Below are positions 58,650 to 64,000 of a DNA stretch of 64,000 nucleotides, in pieces (the stretch's first letter is position 1; each line of letters begins with the position of its first letter). The stretch comes from Nectonema munidae (taxonomy: Eukaryota > Nematomorpha > Nectonematoida > Nectonematidae): contig JAUIRK010000922.1 in the NCBI GenBank assembly GCA_030549495.1, positions 124,001 through 188,000 on the forward strand, written 5' to 3'. The position numbers were made by a program, and so were the translations under genes. The notes beneath the pieces were generated by a model, which was not told where the DNA came from, did no database searches, and was given only the letters and a program-made list of their open reading frames with translations.

Positions 58650-60530
58650 ATTTTTGTAGATTTTCTTTTTATTGGTTTTTTTTAATGTGAGTTGATGTGG
58701 TTTGAAAAGTCTCTGGATTCGGCGATTGCAAGTTTGTCTCTATGAAGATAATGAGAGAGTTTAATAGGTCATTGAGGAGGTTCGTAGAAATTAGATGGTG
58801 GGTGATTAAGAGTTTTGACGGATAGTGAAAGAAGTGACTTTCGTGGTTGTAGTGGGAGCAGGAAAGTAAACAATGGTGAAGTGTTTCGTATTGATTGCAG
58901 TTTAATCTACAAAGATTGTTGGTGATTTTTTGATGTGGTAGGAATAGGAGTTGCAGGGGCAGTGCTCAGATAGCCATCTGATTAGCGGTCTCGTTTTGAA
59001 GAATTTCATTTTTGACAAAATGTCCTAAATTCGTTTTGGATTGTTTATAGATTGAAAGAAAATGGAGGATGATGATTGGATGAGTTCTTGCCTAAGGTAT
59101 TGGGTGTTAGATCTAAGTAGTGTGGTATAGGATTTCTAGGAGAAATAAGGAAACCGGGATGTAAGGAGTATTTGGAGGTACTTTTTTAGTAAGCTTATCT
59201 ACATAAGTGTTTTCTGAATGAACTGGTCCCCAGTAGAAGTATATTTGAAAGTAATTTGATAAATAGGTGAGTTTAGAAACAAAGGTATATGTCAAGAATG
59301 GGATATTTTATATGAGGCTTAAGTCTTTGGTGATGTTTTGTGAGTCTGTAAAAAAAAATGTAGTGTGCTGTAATATCGAAAGGAGGACTCATTTTGGCTT
59401 ATGTAATCGCAAACATGTAGGAGAGCATAGCATTCCCCACTGTATGTTGGAAGAGAGCGATCAATGGCAGGCATTTTTTAAAAGTTCAAAAGCATAGCAA
59501 GATTTTTTTGTGGTTTTTTAGCTATCCAGGAATATTCTTTATGAATTTGAACTAAAGTTGAAGCGGGTCGTAATTAGAAGTTAAGAGATGGATTTGATGA
59601 AACAGTTGTGAAGAGAGAAATATAATGGTGAGGAAGTGTGTTCGAGTAAGGATTTGTAGTAAGTTTGAGAGGGAGTGATTTGAGTGTTATGAAAACAGAA
59701 GGACTTAAGATAATAATTTAATTCGATAAGTGTCATTATATATTTTTTGGTAACAGTTTGTTTGAGATGAATTGTTAAAGGAAGGCAGTTTGTGAAGGAT
59801 TCTAAGATTCTAGTAGGGGAGGCAAAGGCGGTGGATTTTATTTAAATAAGTGAGTGATGAGGGGTAGTTTAATGATAGGTTTTATGAAAGAATGCCATAC
59901 TAAAGCGTAGGTAGGATGATTGATTTAAGATCTAAGAGAGAAAAGATTTGAAGATAGTTTGTCGTAAAGGTTTTTCAAGCGGGATGACTATTTGAGGTTT
60001 GATTGAAAGGTGTGAGCCTTAAATATTTCATGTAGGAAGATAGTAGAATGAGAGTATCGCTGGATGTTAATAGTGGTAGGTGAGGGGAATGTGTTCAAAT
60101 GAAGTGAATAAGGGTTGATTTTGATGCATTAAACTTTACTTTTAATAAACGGCTAGAAAAAATATCATGTTAAAGAGTGAGTTGATGTTCATTATGTTTT
60201 CTTTTTGAGAATTTGAGGTAAAGATAAAGGTTAGATCATCTGAATAGAATTGAAAGAAGGCTGAATTATTATCTAATATATCTAAGAGGGGGTTTATAAG
60301 TATAATTCAGAAGATGTTGAATAGGCACCAACCTTGTGGAGTGGAAAGTGAGAGGGAATGAATGGAAACTAGAGAATTGTGCTTAAATATAAGACACCGA
60401 TTTGAAAGGTAATTTGAATGAATTTTATGAGATAATTGGGGTATTTTTGTTGGATCATTTTGATTGAATGGCTTATCATATTTTATCCATGAACTGATTC
60501 CAAGGTACATTTAAGAGAAGAAAATTAATA
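58650..60530 (-). mobile_element. 5'-truncated LINE with RT end and RNase H
   Basis: On the minus strand near 60510-60310 is HSNYLSNRCLIF...LSTPQGWCLFNIF (RT motif around PQG), then FFQFYSDDLTFIFTSNSQ with the F/YxDD catalytic box. Next is SSRLLKVKFNASKSTLIHF. Near 59250-59150 is IYFYWGPVHSENTYVDKLTKK, matching the RNase H end block (W.PGH.G..GNE.AD.LAK). Many stops are present. The order RT then RNase H fits Jockey/I-type LINEs. The plus strand is strikingly G/T-rich as a result. The 5' part is missing, as usual for LINEs. Confidence 0.75.
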
Positions 60531-60539
60531 TGGAAACAT

Positions 60540-61459
60540 TTGTATTTTGCACTACTTGCGTTGAACTACTGGTAGAAAATATTTGATGATGATTAGAATC
60601 CAAGAACTTCTATAGTATCAAAGACAGATTTCTTTTCGAGTGATCGGAAAACTAAAACCAGCGGATATCGTATTCACCGTCAAAAAAATGCGCTAATTCA
60701 GTAAGTTAGTGATTTATTTCATTTAATTTCCTACATGTGACAGAAGGTAGTATAAAATTCTGCACAAAAAATAATACTGTTTTTACAGCTTCAGCACCCC
60801 AAAACAAGATTATCTTCATCAAGAAGATTTGGAAATTAGAAAATAAAGAAAAATGTGTTTGTTTTAACAAACACAAAAATGAAAAAAATATATATAAATA
60901 TTGATAATTGTGTATAAATGGAATTACATATGGGTGAGTAACAAATAGAAATATAGCTATATAGAAGATTAATAAGTAAAGAAATGAAAAAGTGGATTAG
61001 ATATTAGCACCAGTAGCAAGATTCTATCATTTTATAGAAAGACTCATAAAATATATAAAATGTTAAATAGGGTTTATTTTATAAGTAACAGACTTTTTGA
61101 ACAAATAGTGCTAATTCAGTAACAATTTTTCGATAAATTCAAGTGCTGTGATATTTATAGAAAAATCGAGAAATTACATAAAATACCAAAAAGTTAAAGA
61201 AAAAGTTTTGAAAAAATTATTTCCTTTTTTGATTTTTGAAAAAACAACTTTTTCTAAAATGTACTAAGATCTGGTTTACTGAACCTAAATTTGTCACAAC
61301 AGTAAAAAAATTTATCCCCGATTGATAAAAAAGCAAACACTAACAAGAATTAACTATAGTTTTCAGTTAAATATAAGTTAATTCAAAATTTATTTTTTAA
61401 ACAAATATATTAGTTGTGAATGTAAAATACGAAAGTGAATTTTTTCAGCCAAACGAAGT
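60540..61459. other. AT-rich stretch downstream of the candidate exon
   Basis: Probably the 3' UTR and downstream DNA of the candidate exon at 61460-61767. No other signal was recognised. Confidence 0.35.
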
Positions 61460-61767
61460 TTAAGTTTTGTTTTCTTCAATATTTTCAAAGTCAGGAGCAA
61501 TCAAGTCGTTGTTCGAGGTAACTCTGTTTTGCTTTTGCATACTTTTAGGAGAACTCATTTTATACGCAAACTTTTCAATGGAAGCCGGTTTCATGTCGTT
61601 AATACTCAAGTCATCATAAGAAGATGTTGGTGAAAAGAGTACGGGAACTTGTAGATTCTTTTTAGAGAAGATTCCTGAAAGATTGAAAATGGAGCCATGT
61701 TCCCCTCTTCCTTTCCAAAATTTATTCTTCTTCAAGACTTCAGGAGTTTCGTATTCGTGTGAAATTT
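61460..61767 (-). CDS. Candidate last exon of an unrecognised gene
   Basis: 308 bp: an acceptor-like site (TTTTAATTCGCAAG) is followed by about 101 codons to a TAA. The frame enters after one base of a codon. The product is hydrophilic: EISHEYETPEVLKKNKFWKG, then GSIFNLSGIFSKKNLQVPVL, then a Ser/Lys-rich part (SYDDLSINDMKPASIEKFAY, KMSSPKSMQKQNRV) and an acidic end. Codon use and GC content resemble the real exons here rather than the background. It could be the cytoplasmic tail of a membrane protein or a disordered C-terminus; I do not recognise the family. No upstream exon was found in the window. Confidence 0.5.
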
Positions 61768-62261
61768 CTTGCGAATTAAAATGAAAGTTTTATACAAGAT
61801 ATATTGGATTAAAATAAGTAAATAATGAGCTTTTACAAAAAATGAGTAGAATTAATATGAAGAACTCTTATTATTAATCTGCATGTCGTAAAAGTTACCT
61901 AAATGATATTAATATTGTAATTATTATATAGATTTAATGTATGCATGTGAGATATATAGATTCAATGTATTCATCCGACATTTATCACCTACCCCAAATC
62001 TCTTCCGACCACGAAAAAAAATTATACCCCTATCCCACTTCTACTTGGATCCCATGCACATAGCGAGTGAACAGCTCATGAACACATAACTAGTGTATAA
62101 AGCTTTTCCTCAATAATAAAAAATATAAATAATAAACGAATTTAATTTCGAGAACTTAATTTCCAGAGTTTCAAGTTTTTTATTATATTTTTTAGTTATT
62201 GGTATGGCATCCAAGGGAAGAATAATATCTTTAAAAGCTAGGTTAGATCGCAAGGATAGTC

Positions 62262-62340
62262 ACGATCAGGAATCGAACTCAGACCATTAGATAGGGACCC
62301 CACCTACATCCTACCACTAGGCCACCTGCTGACTTGCGAA
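62262..62340 (-). mobile_element. tRNA-derived SINE or tRNA pseudogene
   Basis: On the minus strand an A box GTGGCCTAGTGG and a B box GTTCGATTCC lie at tRNA spacing within GTCAGCAGG...TCGTGAC. The acceptor and T stems have mismatches and the anticodon arm does not fold well, so a functional tRNA is unlikely. It differs from the SINE at 24.1 kb. Confidence 0.6.
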
Positions 62341-62344
62341 TAAG

Positions 62345-64000
62345 GTAAATAAAATCACAGGACATAAGAAAATTGACATTTTTCCTTCTATACATTCTAC
62401 ATATATATTTTTATAGCAAACTCTATTATATGAAATGTATCATACCAGCACCATTTTTAATAACGAGGTAGATGCGGAGATACCGACGAATAATAGTCTA
62501 AAAATGTCTTTTTTATATTTTATTTTATTTTAAAGTTTATATTTTTGTATAAATAATCCTCTCTTAGTTATATCCATTATTGATGGATTATATTCTTTTT
62601 TCTATACTTGTTATGTTGTTATTCAGTTGATCTTATTTCCAAAATGGGGTTTTTCCTCAAAAGATTCATTAGATTTTTAATCTCCAGTACCAATTTTCTC
62701 TAATATCAATTCTTTGGAATAATAGAATCAGAATGTGCGTATATGTAAGCATTTTTGAAGTTACGTGCCAAGAAGTTTCTGGAGTAGGAAAATATGTTTT
62801 CCAATTTTTCAAATATACACACCAGGTGCATTGTGATGTTAATGGCGATGCCGGTGCACATGGAGAATTGCAAAAATAGAGAAGTAAAAATGGCGCATTT
62901 ATTAATATATCTTTGTGATTTTTCTGAAAAGTTTGTGATGAAGATAAAAGGTTTATTGTGGAGAATTAAATGAAACAGGTAAAATAAAGTGATGATCTTT
63001 CACTTTTTCGCGATAAACCAAAAAGTCTTTACCAAAAACTAACTAACTAATTATTTAGTTGCAAAGATTTTCATTTATTGAACAAGGTTAGCCTTCCTAA
63101 ACTCTCGTCAATGTTCTTTAATAAAAATCATTTGCAAAAAATTAGCGTAACAATATCAAAAACAGTCCGAATTTCGCAAATTTATTGATCTATTATTTGT
63201 ACTGTAGATATGTTATAGAGAAATTTTGTATCTATGATCTGTTCTTAAATTTTGGCTACACACCATGCGTCTAATGCAGTGGCTGATTTAGACGGAGTGC
63301 AATCGCGCATCCTCTATTTTTGATTTAAACACTCGTGTTTAATCCGCTAACGTGGATCATCCCAATTACAAACTATTATTTTTGGGAACATCCCTATATG
63401 TGTAGATAATCCGCTCCGTAACTTTAGACAAATGGAGCTGAATAAAATTAACATAAATCGAATCTTCTTAATTAAAATCCTATGTTTTCAGGGGGACTAA
63501 TCTATATTATATGCGTTTGCTTCGGTTAAATTCTGTTTACGTAGATAACCATAACTTCATTTTTTAGTTATTTAAATTCGTTTATCCAAGTTTTTAATTC
63601 GTAAAAAAAGAACGGATTAAATTTTAAATATGTACAAGCATATGTTTTTTGCAAGATAGCGGTAGCTTGTCTATGTCTGATTTAAGTGAAAAACAATGTA
63701 ATATTATTATTATTATTATTATTAAGATCAGAATAAATTTTATGCTAAAAATGCAGCAATTAGGTTTAAGTTTAAGTAACTTGAATATTTAAGTTTTTAT
63801 GTTTTATTAAAAGAGTTAGTTGAAAAAGTTTTTTTTTTATAAAAACGGATTCAATGCTTTTGCTTTGTCTCTCTAGTTCGATGTTGGTCCTTAATTTATC
63901 CCCTTGTAAAAAAAAGATTGAGAACCAGCGGTCTATGAGGTAAGTTATTTGTTTTAGTCAAAATAATTCAGGTGCTAACTTTTTTAGGGGCTAGTTTTTG
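62345..64000. other. AT-rich stretch to the window end
   Basis: No gene recognised. It contains an (ATT)n run of about eight units at 63701-63724. Confidence 0.5.

Noticed and set aside
62262-62340. Functional tRNA gene
   Set aside because: A and B boxes are good, but acceptor and T stems mismatch and no convincing anticodon arm forms.

Overview
The window reads as AT-rich nuclear DNA from an invertebrate animal. It holds spliced and single-exon animal genes, GT-AG introns, several DNA-transposon superfamilies, non-LTR retrotransposons and long microsatellites. An arthropod, for example a parasitic copepod, is a reasonable guess, but nothing in the sequence settles the species.

Four host genes are recognised, all on the minus strand. 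(1) MED21 (6864-6373), a Mediator subunit, is followed after only 30 bases by (2) PIGL (6342-5524), the GlcNAc-PI de-N-acetylase of GPI-anchor synthesis; the spacing suggests a shared transcript. (3) A BTBD10/KCTD20-family BTB protein is built from five exons between 43885 and 22836. All four junctions have GT-AG borders and compatible phases; the 5' exon(s) were not found. (4) A single-exon SLC35D-type nucleotide-sugar transporter lies at 48345-47224. A fifth candidate is a terminal exon of an unrecognised protein at 61767-61460.

Most of the remainder is transposable elements. From left to right: a piggyBac relic cut by the window edge (1-1290); a LINE whose two halves face away from each other, as after twin priming (2650-4442); a TTAA-flanked MITE (8107-8236); a piggyBac with both ends (9127-11081); a ZMYM1-like hAT with an exact 8-bp target duplication (12522-15552); a hAT relic (19420-20130); a piggyBac relic carrying a tRNA-derived SINE (23780-25890); a LINE (27540-30840) split by a hAT element (28155-29973) with 8-bp duplications; two transposase-like relics of families I cannot name (32721-34320, 39960-41210); a reverse-transcriptase remnant (about 35960-36780); a hAT relic (48867-50909); MITEs of hAT and PIF/Harbinger type near 39.3, 53.0 and 56.7 kb; and a 5'-truncated LINE with RNase H (58650-60530).

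Simple and satellite repeats are prominent: about 430 bp of (TG)n followed by about 80 G (41.4-42.0 kb), a 150-bp tandem array (53.84-54.56 kb), a decayed 140-150-bp array (55.37-56.36 kb), and several poly-C/poly-G runs inside MITEs. I found no coherent new multi-gene system. The most informative observations are the MED21-PIGL pair, the TTAA MITEs that share a 20-bp palindrome, the dated nested insertions, the two unnamed transposase-like families, and a long hairpin just downstream of the BTBD10-like stop codon.
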